This document shows, piece by piece, positions 8,585 through 17,063 of a stretch of DNA of 64,000 nucleotides. Within the stretch, counting starts at the first letter, position 1. Every line of letters starts with the position of its first letter. The notes beneath the pieces are model-generated. The model ran no database searches. It worked only from the letters and a program-made list of their open reading frames with translations, and was not told the origin of the DNA. The DNA lies in contig JAHYZA010000005.1 of NCBI GenBank assembly GCA_019424695.1, positions 62,001 through 126,000 on the forward strand. The letters are read 5' to 3'. This stretch comes from Oscillospiraceae bacterium (GTDB lineage: Bacteria > Bacillota > Clostridia > Oscillospirales > Ruminococcaceae). A program made the position numbers and the translations under genes.

Positions 8585-9616
8585 ATGAAAAAAGCTGTTT
8601 CCTTACTGGTTGCTGCCACTATGGCCATGAGTCTTGCGGCCTGCGGCGGGTCTGCATCTACGGCAGAAACCTCTTCCGAGGTACAGTCCGCAGCCAGCAC
8701 GACTGAAACTTCCACTGTGAGTGCAGAAAACGGGCAGACCTATCGCATCGGTATCTGCCAGCTGGTGCAACATGACGCTCTGGATGCTGCGACGCAGGGC
8801 TTTAAAGACGCGTTGACGGAAAAGCTGGGGGAGGATGGCGTCACTTTTGATGAACAGAATGCCTCCGGTGACACCGCCAACTGCTCCACGATCATCAACG
8901 GCTTTGTCTCGGCGGATGTGGATCTCATTCTGGCCAATGCGACGGCACCGTTACAGACTGCTACGCAGGCGACCTCGGACATTCCGATTCTGGGCACGTC
9001 TGTTACGGACTATGCAACGGCGCTGGATATCAGTGACTGGACCGGTACGGTAGGTGGCAATGTGTCCGGTACCTCGGACCTTGCACCGCTGGATCAGCAA
9101 GCGGCCATGATTCAGGAACTGTTCCCGGATGCGGTTAATGTAGGATTGCTGTACTGCAGCGCGGAAGCAAACTCGGTATATCAGTGTGATGTGATGGAGG
9201 GCTACCTGACAGATGCAGGTTATACGGTGACACGATATGCCTTTACGGATACCAATGATGTAACTTCTGTAGCGCAGACGGCGGCAGATGCTTCCGATGT
9301 TATTTACATTCCTACCGATAATACAGCTGCCTCCAACACAGAGGCAATTGCCAATGTGGTGCTTCCGGCCAAAGTACCGGTGATCGCTGGTGAAGAAGGT
9401 ATCTGCAAAGGGTGTGGCGTGGCAACGCTGTCTATCAGTTACTATGACCTGGGGTATCAGACCGGTACAATGGCGTATCAGATTTTGGCGGAAGGGGCAG
9501 ACATTTCGACAATGCCGGTAGAGTTTGCTCCCAACGTCACCAAAAAATATAATGCGGCAAACTGTGAAGCTCTTGGCTTGACTCCGCCGGAAGGCTACGA
9601 GGCAATCGCTGAGTAA
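8585..9616 (+). CDS. ABC transporter substrate-binding lipoprotein (TrpX/ABC_sub_bind family)
   Basis: Solute-binding lipoprotein of 343 residues. It has a type II signal peptide (MKKAVSLLVAATMAMSLAAC, lipobox LAAC), a Ser/Thr-rich tether and a periplasmic-binding fold of the ABC_sub_bind class (YRIGICQLVQHDALD, DLILANATAPLQTA, IPILGTSVTDYATAL). Characterised relatives such as streptococcal TrpX bind tryptophan or other aromatic compounds; the ligand here is inferred only at family level. ATG 8585 is preferred over ATG 8582 because GGAGG at 8573-8577 is better spaced for it. It is followed by the matching permease and ATPase. Confidence 0.9.
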   Translation: MKKAVSLLVAATMAMSLAACGGSASTAETSSEVQSAASTTETSTVSAENGQTYRIGICQLVQHDALDAATQGFKDALTEKLGEDGVTFDEQNASGDTANCSTIINGFVSADVDLILANATAPLQTATQATSDIPILGTSVTDYATALDISDWTGTVGGNVSGTSDLAPLDQQAAMIQELFPDAVNVGLLYCSAEANSVYQCDVMEGYLTDAGYTVTRYAFTDTNDVTSVAQTAADASDVIYIPTDNTAASNTEAIANVVLPAKVPVIAGEEGICKGCGVATLSISYYDLGYQTGTMAYQILAEGADISTMPVEFAPNVTKKYNAANCEALGLTPPEGYEAIAE

Positions 9617-9632
9617 AAGGGAAGCATATTGA

Positions 9633-9670
9633 CAGCGGGAAAAGGGCCTGCGCCCTTTCCCCGCTGTTTT
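9633..9670 (+). terminator. Leaky intra-operon terminator hairpin
   Basis: A 15-bp stem with one mismatch (CAGCGGGAAAAGGGC against GCCCTTTCCCCGCTG), a CTGC loop and only four T residues. It lies between the binding-protein and permease genes and probably sets a higher level of binding protein. Confidence 0.7.
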
Positions 9671-9709
9671 GGTGCTATAAAAATACAGCGGACGGAGGAT
9701 GTTTTTCTG

Positions 9710-10657
9710 ATGGAATTCTTGACTTCACTGCTCAATTCGATGCCTGGTGCCGTAGCGCAGGGATTGATTTGGGGAATTATGGCAATCGGTGTTTATATTA
9801 CCTACCGGGTTCTGGATATTGCGGATCTGACTGTGGACGGCTCTTTGGGAACCGGCGGCGCAGTTTGCGTCGTACTGGTGCTGAATGGCGTCCCGGTGGG
9901 CCTTGCGCTTTTGGCGGCCACACTGGCCGGTATGCTGGCCGGTATGGTGACCGGTTTGTTCCACACAGCCTGTGGAATCCCGGCTATTCTGTCTGGCATT
10001 CTGACCCAGCTGGCTTTATATTCTGTAAATCTGCGGATTATGGGCACCGGTACGGGGGGCGGTAAAGCAAATCTTCCCGTAAGTGTCGATAAGTACAATC
10101 TGCTGGTGTCCGCGCGGTATGTACGGGAAACGGCTTTGAACAATCCGCTGCTGACCCTGGTGATTTTCTGTGGGGTTCTGGTGGCCATACTCTACTGGTT
10201 CTTTGGCACCGAGCTGGGCTGCTCCCTTCGTGCTACAGGGGCCAACCAGAACATGGCCCGTGCCCAGGGCATCAATACCAGCTTCGCCAAGGTGCTGGGA
10301 CTTATGATCTCCAACGGTCTGGTGGCGTTGTCCGGTGGGCTTTTGGCGCAGTATCAGGGGTTTTCCGACATCAATATGGGGCGGGGCGCTATCGTGATCG
10401 GCCTGGCCGCCGTCATCATCGGAGAAGTGATTTTCGGAAAGGTGTTCCGCAATTTTGCGCTCAAGCTGATTGCCGCCGTCATTGGCGCCATTATCTACTA
10501 CATGGTCATGACCTTTGTGCTGCGTCTGGGTCTGTCTACCGATGATCTGAAATTGCTCACAGCGCTGGTCGTTGCTGTGTTCCTGACGGTCCCGTACTGG
10601 AAAGGCCGCTACTTTACCAAACCGAGCGTAAAGAAGGGGGAGAAAAACAATGCTTGA
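9710..10657 (+). CDS. ABC transporter permease (TrpY-like)
   Basis: Integral membrane permease of 315 residues with about eight to nine hydrophobic helices, of the same broad class as LivH-type permeases and specifically the uncharacterised permease paired with ABC_sub_bind proteins. Features include LIWGIMAIGVYITYRVLDIA near the N-terminus and the coupling-loop region GTELGCSLRATGANQNMARA. ATG 9710 is chosen because GGAGGAT lies at 9694-9700; an upstream in-frame start at 9629 would read through the hairpin. It overlaps the ATPase gene by 8 bp. Confidence 0.9.
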   Translation: MEFLTSLLNSMPGAVAQGLIWGIMAIGVYITYRVLDIADLTVDGSLGTGGAVCVVLVLNGVPVGLALLAATLAGMLAGMVTGLFHTACGIPAILSGILTQLALYSVNLRIMGTGTGGGKANLPVSVDKYNLLVSARYVRETALNNPLLTLVIFCGVLVAILYWFFGTELGCSLRATGANQNMARAQGINTSFAKVLGLMISNGLVALSGGLLAQYQGFSDINMGRGAIVIGLAAVIIGEVIFGKVFRNFALKLIAAVIGAIIYYMVMTFVLRLGLSTDDLKLLTALVVAVFLTVPYWKGRYFTKPSVKKGEKNNA

Positions 10658-11444
10658 AATCAAAAATGTATACAAAACCTTCAACGCCGGTACCGTCAAC
10701 GAAAAAGTGGCCCTTAATGGTTTGGATCTGAAACTGGAAGATGGCGACTTCGTTACCGTGATTGGCGGGAATGGTGCAGGAAAATCCACGATGCTCAATG
10801 CGGTGGCCGGGGTATGGCCCATTGATATGGGAAAAATCATCATCGACGGGAAAGATGTGACCCGCCTGTCGGAACACCAGCGTGCCAAATATATCGGGCG
10901 TGTGTTTCAGGACCCGATGATGGGAACGGCCGCCACCATGGGAATCGATGAAAATTTGGCCTTGGCGGCCCGGCGGGGTATGGCACGGACGCTTCGCAGC
11001 GGTATTACCAAAAAAGAACATGAGGAATATTACAAACTGCTGCAGACCTTGGATTTGGGCCTGGAGAGCCGCATGACCAGCAAGGTCGGACTTCTTTCCG
11101 GCGGTCAGCGTCAGGCCGTCACCTTGCTGATGGCAACGCTGAAGAAGCCGCGGCTTTTGCTTCTTGACGAACATACTGCGGCGCTGGACCCCAAAACAGC
11201 GGCAAAAGTTCTCGCACTCTCCGATAAGATCGTCCATGAGAACCATCTGACCACCCTGATGATCACGCACAACATGAAGGATGCGATCCGCTATGGAAAT
11301 CGGTTGATCATGATGTATGAAGGCCGCGTGATTTACGATGTTCGCGATGAGGAAAAGGCTACTTTGCAAGTTGGGGATCTGTTAAAACGCTTTGAGCAGG
11401 TCAGCGATGGCGATTTTGCCAATGACCGGATGCTTTTATCCTGA
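10650..11444 (+). CDS. ABC transporter ATP-binding protein (TrpZ-like)
   Basis: Nucleotide-binding subunit of 264 residues. Walker A is GGNGAGKST, the Q-loop lies in the VFQDPMMGT segment, the signature is LLSGGQRQAV and Walker B is LLLLDEHTAALDP. The residue after DE is histidine rather than the common proline or alanine. This HTAALD form is typical of the ATPases paired with ABC_sub_bind proteins. The gene overlaps the permease and closes the three-gene importer, followed by a terminator. Confidence 0.93.
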   Translation: MLEIKNVYKTFNAGTVNEKVALNGLDLKLEDGDFVTVIGGNGAGKSTMLNAVAGVWPIDMGKIIIDGKDVTRLSEHQRAKYIGRVFQDPMMGTAATMGIDENLALAARRGMARTLRSGITKKEHEEYYKLLQTLDLGLESRMTSKVGLLSGGQRQAVTLLMATLKKPRLLLLDEHTAALDPKTAAKVLALSDKIVHENHLTTLMITHNMKDAIRYGNRLIMMYEGRVIYDVRDEEKATLQVGDLLKRFEQVSDGDFANDRMLLS

Positions 11445-11446
11445 GC

Positions 11447-11487
11447 AAAAAGGTGAAGACAGCTGTATGGCCGTCTCCACCTTTTTT
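11447..11487 (+). terminator. Terminator after the ABC operon
   Basis: AAAAAGGTG pairs with CACCTTTTT, extended by AGAC/GTCT across a mismatch. It ends in a T run at 11482-11487, shortly after the stop at 11444. Confidence 0.8.
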
Positions 11488-11551
11488 CATTTGTAATAAA
11501 ATTGTAATACGTTACATTTTTGGAAAATATGTATTCAAAAGATTGTTTTTA

Positions 11552-11560
11552 TGATATAAT
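11552..11560 (+). promoter_or_regulatory. Extended -10 promoter before the SGNH-like gene
   Basis: TGATATAAT (TGn plus TATAAT at 11555-11560) in an AT-rich stretch. The -35 position (TATTCA) is poor, as is common for extended -10 promoters. Confidence 0.6.
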
Positions 11561-11632
11561 GATTTCGTTTATACTAGGTGGGGTATGGCTTGCCATGCTC
11601 TTACGTTACAACCAAGGAGGTTACTGTTCCCC

Positions 11633-13351
11633 ATGAGCCGTAAACAGTCCCGTGCCGCGTCCGGTCTCAGCCCCATTCAACGCAAAGCCTGTATTGTATT
11701 GGCTGTGTGCGTGCTGGCCGTGGTTATCAGTTTTGTGCTGGCGTGGATTCTGCCTCAAAGCCTGAATTTGTCCGGAGGAAAGGACTCCTACGATCCGGAT
11801 CTTTACCCGTTGGACACCAGCCTGGAATCGATTTTGAAAGATGCGTCTGCGGACGATTCGTATATAACCTCCAGCTTGTTTGCCGGGGATCGTACAGCCT
11901 TGGCATTGCAAAAAGACGGCCGTATTACCCTGGATCAGTATGTGGGCAAGGATGATTTGAAAATTTCCAATTTCCTCAAGGAAAGCTGTGTTGCTTTCGA
12001 GGATGATGCCAACACCTACACGATCCCGCAGGCAATCGCCAAGATGAAAGCGCGCCGCGTATATGTCATGATTGGCAGCAAGGATGTGGATGGCTCTGTT
12101 ACGGTTGATGAATTCATGAATGACTACAAACAGGCCCTGCAAAATATCAAAAACTCCTATTCGTATTGTGATCTGATTGCCTGTGCGATTCCCCCTGTCA
12201 CCCAAGACAGTGAAAATGCGGCGCAGACACAGACGCTGATCGATCAGTTCAACCAGTCCATTGCAGCGGCCTGTGATGAGCTGGGGTACAAATATCTGAA
12301 CCTGGCCGAAGTTCTCAAGGACAGCAAGGGATATGGAGAAGCCAGTTATGTGGACGGTTCTACCGGTACGCTGAATGCGGCGGGAGCCAATGCAGTGCTG
12401 GAGTATGTGAAGTCCCATGCGTATCAGACCGATGATACCCGTCCGGACACGAACGATATTCCCAAGCGTGCGGCCCAGGCTGCGGCGGGAAGCAGCGCTT
12501 CTCCCACACCCTCGGCCACGCCGACCAAATTTACGGCCAACTATGCGGTGGAGGATGCCTCCAAGGGAACCCTGACCGGTAACGGAAAGACCGGTGTTAC
12601 CAGCCTGGAAATTCAGGCGGAGTCCGGCTCGCAGGTCAGCGTCACCGCCGTACCGGCAGAAGGATATACTTTCTATAAATGGAGTGACGGCGTCACCGAC
12701 GCCACCCGATACGACGTGGTCAAAAAGGATATTTCCGTTACAGCCATGTTCAATGATGCAAGAGTGGAACTGACCCTGGATCGTGGCGATTCTACCATCA
12801 AGAAAGGGGAATCCATCTCCATTACGGCGACGGTAAAACTGGGCGGCAAGAACTACGATAATACCAATGTTCAGTGGTCTGTCAACGATGAGCTGCAGCA
12901 GAATGGCGGTACGTTTACCTTTACGCCCAGCGATGCAGGCAGTTATGTTGTGCGTGCAGGCATTGAAATCAATGGTACGTTCTCCACGGCCCAGATCACG
13001 GTGACTGTTCAGGCAGATCCGACGGCGATCAGCATCAGCGGAACCAGTACGATCACGGCGGGCGGGAGCACGACGCTGAACGCCAATGTGCAGAACAAGC
13101 AGGGTGAGGTGTCCTGGCGTTGTGATGAAACTTCCTGGAGTGCTACCGGAGATCAGGTGACCTTTACAGCCAATCAGGAGGGAACTTACCATATCCGTGC
13201 TACCAATAACGGGGCGGAGGCAGTTTTTGTGTTGAGCGTTTCGGCGGCACCTACCCCCACGCCTGCACCGGCGTCTACGCCGTTGCCCACGCCTACGGCT
13301 ACGGTTTCGCCTGCTTCGTCATCGGATTCTTCCAAAGCAGAGAATTCATGA
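11633..13351 (+). CDS. Membrane-anchored extracytoplasmic protein: degenerate SGNH-like domain, InlB-type repeat, Ig-like domains
   Basis: The product has 572 residues. A short cytoplasmic segment is followed by one transmembrane helix (about 19-41), so the rest should face outside. Residues 60-262 resemble an SGNH/GDSL hydrolase fold, but each catalytic block is altered: AGDR at 84-87 replaces GDS, GSKD at 148-151 replaces GxND, and DGSTGTLN at 241-248 replaces the DxxH block. Residues 300-375 form an InlB/Flg_new-like repeat (GYTFYKWSDGVTDATR). About 378-540 look like two Ig-like domains. The Pro/Thr-rich C-terminus has no LPxTG motif. AAGGAGG at 11614-11620 supports ATG 11633. Function unknown; probably binding rather than catalytic. 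Confidence 0.75.
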   Translation: MSRKQSRAASGLSPIQRKACIVLAVCVLAVVISFVLAWILPQSLNLSGGKDSYDPDLYPLDTSLESILKDASADDSYITSSLFAGDRTALALQKDGRITLDQYVGKDDLKISNFLKESCVAFEDDANTYTIPQAIAKMKARRVYVMIGSKDVDGSVTVDEFMNDYKQALQNIKNSYSYCDLIACAIPPVTQDSENAAQTQTLIDQFNQSIAAACDELGYKYLNLAEVLKDSKGYGEASYVDGSTGTLNAAGANAVLEYVKSHAYQTDDTRPDTNDIPKRAAQAAAGSSASPTPSATPTKFTANYAVEDASKGTLTGNGKTGVTSLEIQAESGSQVSVTAVPAEGYTFYKWSDGVTDATRYDVVKKDISVTAMFNDARVELTLDRGDSTIKKGESISITATVKLGGKNYDNTNVQWSVNDELQQNGGTFTFTPSDAGSYVVRAGIEINGTFSTAQITVTVQADPTAISISGTSTITAGGSTTLNANVQNKQGEVSWRCDETSWSATGDQVTFTANQEGTYHIRATNNGAEAVFVLSVSAAPTPTPAPASTPLPTPTATVSPASSSDSSKAENS

Positions 13352-13421
13352 TCAGTTGCGAAACGGTGCTGTGTATATAGTGCGGAACCGTGCGAATTGA
13401 GCGAGAGGAACAAAGAAGAAA

Positions 13422-14171
13422 ATGGCAATTTACACATGCGTTTTACTGGATGTGGACAACACACTATTGGACTTTGATGCGGCGGAGCGTCAGGCTTTGA
13501 CGGATATGTTGATGGAATACGAACTGCCGCATGATGCACAGACTTGTGAAGTTTACCACAAAGTGAATCGGGAACTGTGGGATGCGCTGGCAAAAGGGAA
13601 GCTGAACAAGGCAAAACTGTTCCAGACCCGCTTTTTGCGTTTCTTACAGGCGATGGGACTGCCGGATAATGGTAAGAGCCACGCCATGAATGACCGGTAC
13701 GAGGAATTGCTTGCCACGCACGCCGACCTGATTCCGGGGGCACTGAATGTGCTGGAGGAATTGGGCGAGGTGGCAACGCTGGCCACCGTTTCCAATGGTG
13801 CAGCCATGGTACAGCAGGCGCGTATCCGCGACTCTGGCGTGGAAAAATACATGGATGGCATCTATATTTCCGAGAAGGTCGGTGCAGCCAAACCCTCGGC
13901 CAAATTGTTTGAACACGTGCTCAAGGACTTGGGAATTTCCAACCGCAGCCGCGTACTGATGGTTGGCGATGATCTTCTGGCCGATATCAAGGGCGGGCAG
14001 AACGCGGGACTGGATACCTGCTGGGTCAATTTCAAAAACGAAGAGAATGCAACGGATATCCATCCCAAATATGAAATCCATTCCTACGAGGAATTGTATA
14101 AAATTGTAATGGAACCAGAGGAACTGGAAAACATCGGTGTGCGCAATCGCCGCCACAGCAACGAAGCCTGA
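13422..14171 (+). CDS. YjjG-type HAD-IA hydrolase (noncanonical pyrimidine nucleotidase)
   Basis: HAD-superfamily phosphatase of 249 residues, subfamily IA with a helical cap. Motif I is LLDVDNTLLDFDAAE, motif II is ATVSNGA, the motif III lysine is in KVGAAKPSAKLFEHVL and motif IV is VLMVGDDLLADIKGGQNAG. The YjjG/YfnB group dephosphorylates nucleoside monophosphates, including damaged pyrimidines; that substrate is inferred from family resemblance. It lies 70 bp after the preceding gene, and two hairpins separate it from the ABC-F gene. Confidence 0.88.
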   Translation: MAIYTCVLLDVDNTLLDFDAAERQALTDMLMEYELPHDAQTCEVYHKVNRELWDALAKGKLNKAKLFQTRFLRFLQAMGLPDNGKSHAMNDRYEELLATHADLIPGALNVLEELGEVATLATVSNGAAMVQQARIRDSGVEKYMDGIYISEKVGAAKPSAKLFEHVLKDLGISNRSRVLMVGDDLLADIKGGQNAGLDTCWVNFKNEENATDIHPKYEIHSYEELYKIVMEPEELENIGVRNRRHSNEA

Positions 14172-14202
14172 ACAGCCCGGGACGGGCGGTCACGGGCTGT
14201 GT

Positions 14203-14234
14203 GCCGCTGCTTTTAAAAGGCAGCGGCATCTTTT
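14203..14234 (+). terminator. Probable terminator after the HAD gene
   Basis: GCCGCTGC (14203-14210) pairs with GCAGCGGC (14220-14227) and is followed by ATCTTTT. A second GC-rich hairpin (AACAGCCCG...CGGGCTGT) precedes it. The T run is short, so termination may be partial. Confidence 0.55.
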
Positions 14235-14262
14235 GGGAGAGGGGAATCGGGAAGGAACCGTT

Positions 14263-16152
14263 ATGCTGCTGGAACTGCAACAATTGGGAAAAAGCTTTGG
14301 CGAACATGAGGTTCTGCAGGATGTCAATGCCACAGTGGAGCGCGGCGACAGAATCGGAATCATTGGTGCCAACGGAACTGGAAAAACCACACTTCTGCGG
14401 ATCTTATACGGAGAAAGTCTGCCGGATACCGGTACAGCCGCCTTTGGCAATGGCGTCACCTGCGGGTATCTGGAACAGAACGCACGTCTTGACCCGGCGC
14501 TGGATGTTTACGGAACCATTCGCCTGGCCTTTGCGCCGGCTTTGAAAGCGATGGAACGGTTGGAAACGCTTCAGAAGGAATTGGCGCTTCATCCGGAAAA
14601 TCAGCGTGTGCAGGAGGACATTACCCATTGCAATGCGGTAATTGATGCAATGGACGCCTACCAGATGGATACGCAGATCAAAAAGGTGCTTAATGGTATG
14701 GGCTTCCCGGCCGATACGTGGCAAAAGCCTGCCGGTGTTCTTTCGGGCGGAGAGCAGACGCGTCTGCGCCTGGCACGTCTTTTGCTGGAAAGACCGGATC
14801 TCTTGATCTTGGATGAACCCACTAACCATCTGGATATTGAGACAATGGACTGGCTGGAGGATTACCTCAAAACATACCGCGGCGCGGTTTTGGTCGTCAG
14901 TCATGACCGGTATTTTCTGGATGCGGTCTGCACGCGAATCTGGGAATTGCGCGGGAAAAGGATCAACACGTACCGGGGCAACTACTCGGCGTATTTGCCG
15001 CAGCGTCAGGCTGCCGATGAGCGGCAGCAGAAAATGCACGATGCAGCAGTAGAAAAAGCCGCAAAACTCCAGGACTACATTGATCGGAATCTTGTTCGTG
15101 CTTCTACCACCAAAATGGCGCAGAGCCGCCGCAAGCAGCTGGAAAAGCTGGAAATTGTGGAGGCGCCTTCTGCGGAAGCATGGGAGCTGAACTTCCGTTT
15201 CGAGTATGATATCGAACCCTATGATGAACTGATCATCATGAAAAATCTGACGGTTCGTATCGGGGAGCGGACCCTGATCGACGGTCTGGATTATACGGTC
15301 CACCGCGGGGATAAGTTGATCATTGCCGGCCCGAATGGGACGGGAAAATCCACGCTTTTGCAGGTGTTGGATGGCAAACGTCGTCCCAGCGCAGGCATGG
15401 TCCGGTTGGGCAGTGGTGCCAAACCGGGGGTATTCACGCAGCAGCAGGCACGGCGTGCCGGTCGTGTTATCGATGCCATCTGGAACCAGTATCCGCGCTT
15501 TACAGAACTGGAAGTGCGCAGTCATCTGGCACGATTCGGATATCGAGGGGAAGATGTATTCAAAGACTGCGCGCAATTGTCCGGTGGAGAACTGGCCCGT
15601 CTGCGCTTTGCAGAACTGGCATTGGAACGCCCCAACCTGATGTTCCTGGATGAGCCGACCAACCATCTGGATATCTATATGCGGGAAAGTCTCACACAGG
15701 CATTGTCGGAATATGCGGGCACGCTGCTTCTGGTCACCCATGACCGGTATCTGATGCAGACACTGGCCTGCCCCATTTTGTATCTGGAAGATGGGAAAGC
15801 AAACTTTTACGCAAACTTTGAGGCGTTCAAAAACCGTAATGCGGCACCTCCGGCTGAAAAGAGCAAAACGGAGGAAACTGCAAAACGGCAGGGGTACGGC
15901 AAAGAACAGCGCCGGCGACGCGCCGAGGTTCGCGCCCGCTTGAAAGCGGTAGAGACCGAGATCGAAGAACTGGGTGCACACATTGTGGAACTGGAAAACG
16001 AAATCAATGATCCGGAAGTGCTGCGGGATCATCTGCTGCTGCGGGATAAATGTGATGAACTGGAAGACACACGCTTTCATCAACAGGAACTGTATGATGA
16101 GTGGGAGCGGCTGGCTGAGGAACAGGAACAGTTTGACGCGGACGGCGAATAA
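14263..16152 (+). CDS. ABC-F family ATPase (YdiF/Uup-like translation factor)
   Basis: Soluble protein of 629 residues with two fused ABC domains and no transmembrane segment, the ABC-F arrangement of ribosome-acting factors. Walker A motifs are GANGTGKTT (about residue 36) and GPNGTGKST (about 357). Signatures are LSGGEQTRLRLARLL and LSGGELARLRFAELA, each followed by DEPTNHLDI. The inter-domain linker is charged and contains RASTTKMAQSRRKQLEKLE. The C-terminal 110 residues are a coiled-coil extension. The length and tail suggest the YdiF or YfmR/Uup branch; antibiotic-resistance ABC-Fs are a less likely alternative. GAAGGAA precedes ATG 14263. Confidence 0.93.
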   Translation: MLLELQQLGKSFGEHEVLQDVNATVERGDRIGIIGANGTGKTTLLRILYGESLPDTGTAAFGNGVTCGYLEQNARLDPALDVYGTIRLAFAPALKAMERLETLQKELALHPENQRVQEDITHCNAVIDAMDAYQMDTQIKKVLNGMGFPADTWQKPAGVLSGGEQTRLRLARLLLERPDLLILDEPTNHLDIETMDWLEDYLKTYRGAVLVVSHDRYFLDAVCTRIWELRGKRINTYRGNYSAYLPQRQAADERQQKMHDAAVEKAAKLQDYIDRNLVRASTTKMAQSRRKQLEKLEIVEAPSAEAWELNFRFEYDIEPYDELIIMKNLTVRIGERTLIDGLDYTVHRGDKLIIAGPNGTGKSTLLQVLDGKRRPSAGMVRLGSGAKPGVFTQQQARRAGRVIDAIWNQYPRFTELEVRSHLARFGYRGEDVFKDCAQLSGGELARLRFAELALERPNLMFLDEPTNHLDIYMRESLTQALSEYAGTLLLVTHDRYLMQTLACPILYLEDGKANFYANFEAFKNRNAAPPAEKSKTEETAKRQGYGKEQRRRRAEVRARLKAVETEIEELGAHIVELENEINDPEVLRDHLLLRDKCDELEDTRFHQQELYDEWERLAEEQEQFDADGE

Positions 16153-16172
16153 GGCGGTTACCGTTCTGTAAC

Positions 16173-16200
16173 TTGTATTCTGACGAAAAAGCGCTATACT
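16173..16200 (+). promoter_or_regulatory. Promoter of the surface-glycan operon
   Basis: TTGTAT (16173-16178), 16-bp spacer, TATACT (16195-16200). CTATAC at 16194-16199 and GTATAG at 16210-16215 form a small inverted repeat over the -10 and start region. Confidence 0.6.
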
Positions 16201-16292
16201 AAATTCTATGTATAGTCAAAGTATCGTGAAAAGCCAAGCGGTGTATGGGAAAAACCACCCGTGAGCCGCAAAAACGAAGCGGGGAGACCACT

Positions 16293-17063
16293 TTGCAGAC
16301 GACCATAATCATTGCCACGCATAAGCCATACTGGGTGCCGGATGATCCGATGTATCTTCCGGTTCAGATGGGGCATGCCGTTCATCCGGCGATAGGATAT
16401 ATCGGGGATGACACAGGCGAAAATATATCGGAGCGCAATGCCAATTTTTGTGAACTGACCGGCCTTTACTGGGCCGCGCATAATATTGACTCTGATTATA
16501 TCGGCATTGTTCATTATCGCCGCTATTTCGGAAGCCGAAAGAAAAGCATTCTCGCCCCCAAAAAAGAGCGTGTGATCGGACACGAGGAACTGGGGACCAT
16601 TTTGGCGACAACCAATGTGGTGCTGCCGAAAGAACGACACTATTTCATCGAAACCAATTATACGCAATATATCCATGCGCATCATAAGCAGGACCTCGCC
16701 GTGACACGATCCATTATTGAGCGGAAATGTCCAGAGTATCTGCCTGCCTATGATTTGTATATGTCCAAAACACACGGTCATCACTTCAATATGTTTGTGA
16801 TGAAGCGCGAACTGCTGTGCCACTACTGCACCTGGTTGTTTGATATTCTGTTCGAGCTGGAACGGGAACTGGACATGACCGGGTATTCCGATAACGACAA
16901 GCGGGTTTTTGGTTTTGTAAGCGAGCGCTTGCTGGATGCCTGGCTTATGACAAACAATATCAGTTATGAAGAATTGGACCTTGTATATATGGAACATCAG
17001 AACTGGCTGCATAAGGGCTTTTCGTTTGTAAAACGAAAGTTCTTCCCGAACAATCATGATTGA
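16293..17063 (+). CDS. DUF4422 family glycosyltransferase-like protein
   Basis: Predicted cytoplasmic sugar transferase of the DUF4422 family (GT-A-like, common in capsule and cell-wall polysaccharide loci), 256 residues. Family features seen are IIIATHKPYWVPDD at the N-terminus, NISERNANFCELTGLYWAAHN, DYIGIVHYRRYFG and HHFNMFVMKRELLCHYCTWL. I choose TTG 16293, with GGGGAG at 16281-16286, because the protein then begins with the family's beta strand. The upstream in-frame ATG at 16245 would add a 16-residue charged extension without a good ribosome-binding site. It is first in the glycan operon and overlaps the next gene by 8 bp. Confidence 0.85.
   Translation: MQTTIIIATHKPYWVPDDPMYLPVQMGHAVHPAIGYIGDDTGENISERNANFCELTGLYWAAHNIDSDYIGIVHYRRYFGSRKKSILAPKKERVIGHEELGTILATTNVVLPKERHYFIETNYTQYIHAHHKQDLAVTRSIIERKCPEYLPAYDLYMSKTHGHHFNMFVMKRELLCHYCTWLFDILFELERELDMTGYSDNDKRVFGFVSERLLDAWLMTNNISYEELDLVYMEHQNWLHKGFSFVKRKFFPNNHD

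Noticed and set aside
9629..9709. An N-terminal extension of the permease from 9629
   Set aside because: It would translate the attenuator hairpin, and GGAGGAT correctly positions ATG 9710.
14263..16152. ABC-F gene as an antibiotic-resistance determinant
   Set aside because: The length, coiled-coil tail and chromosomal context fit housekeeping YdiF/Uup-type factors; no resistance-specific linker extension was recognised.
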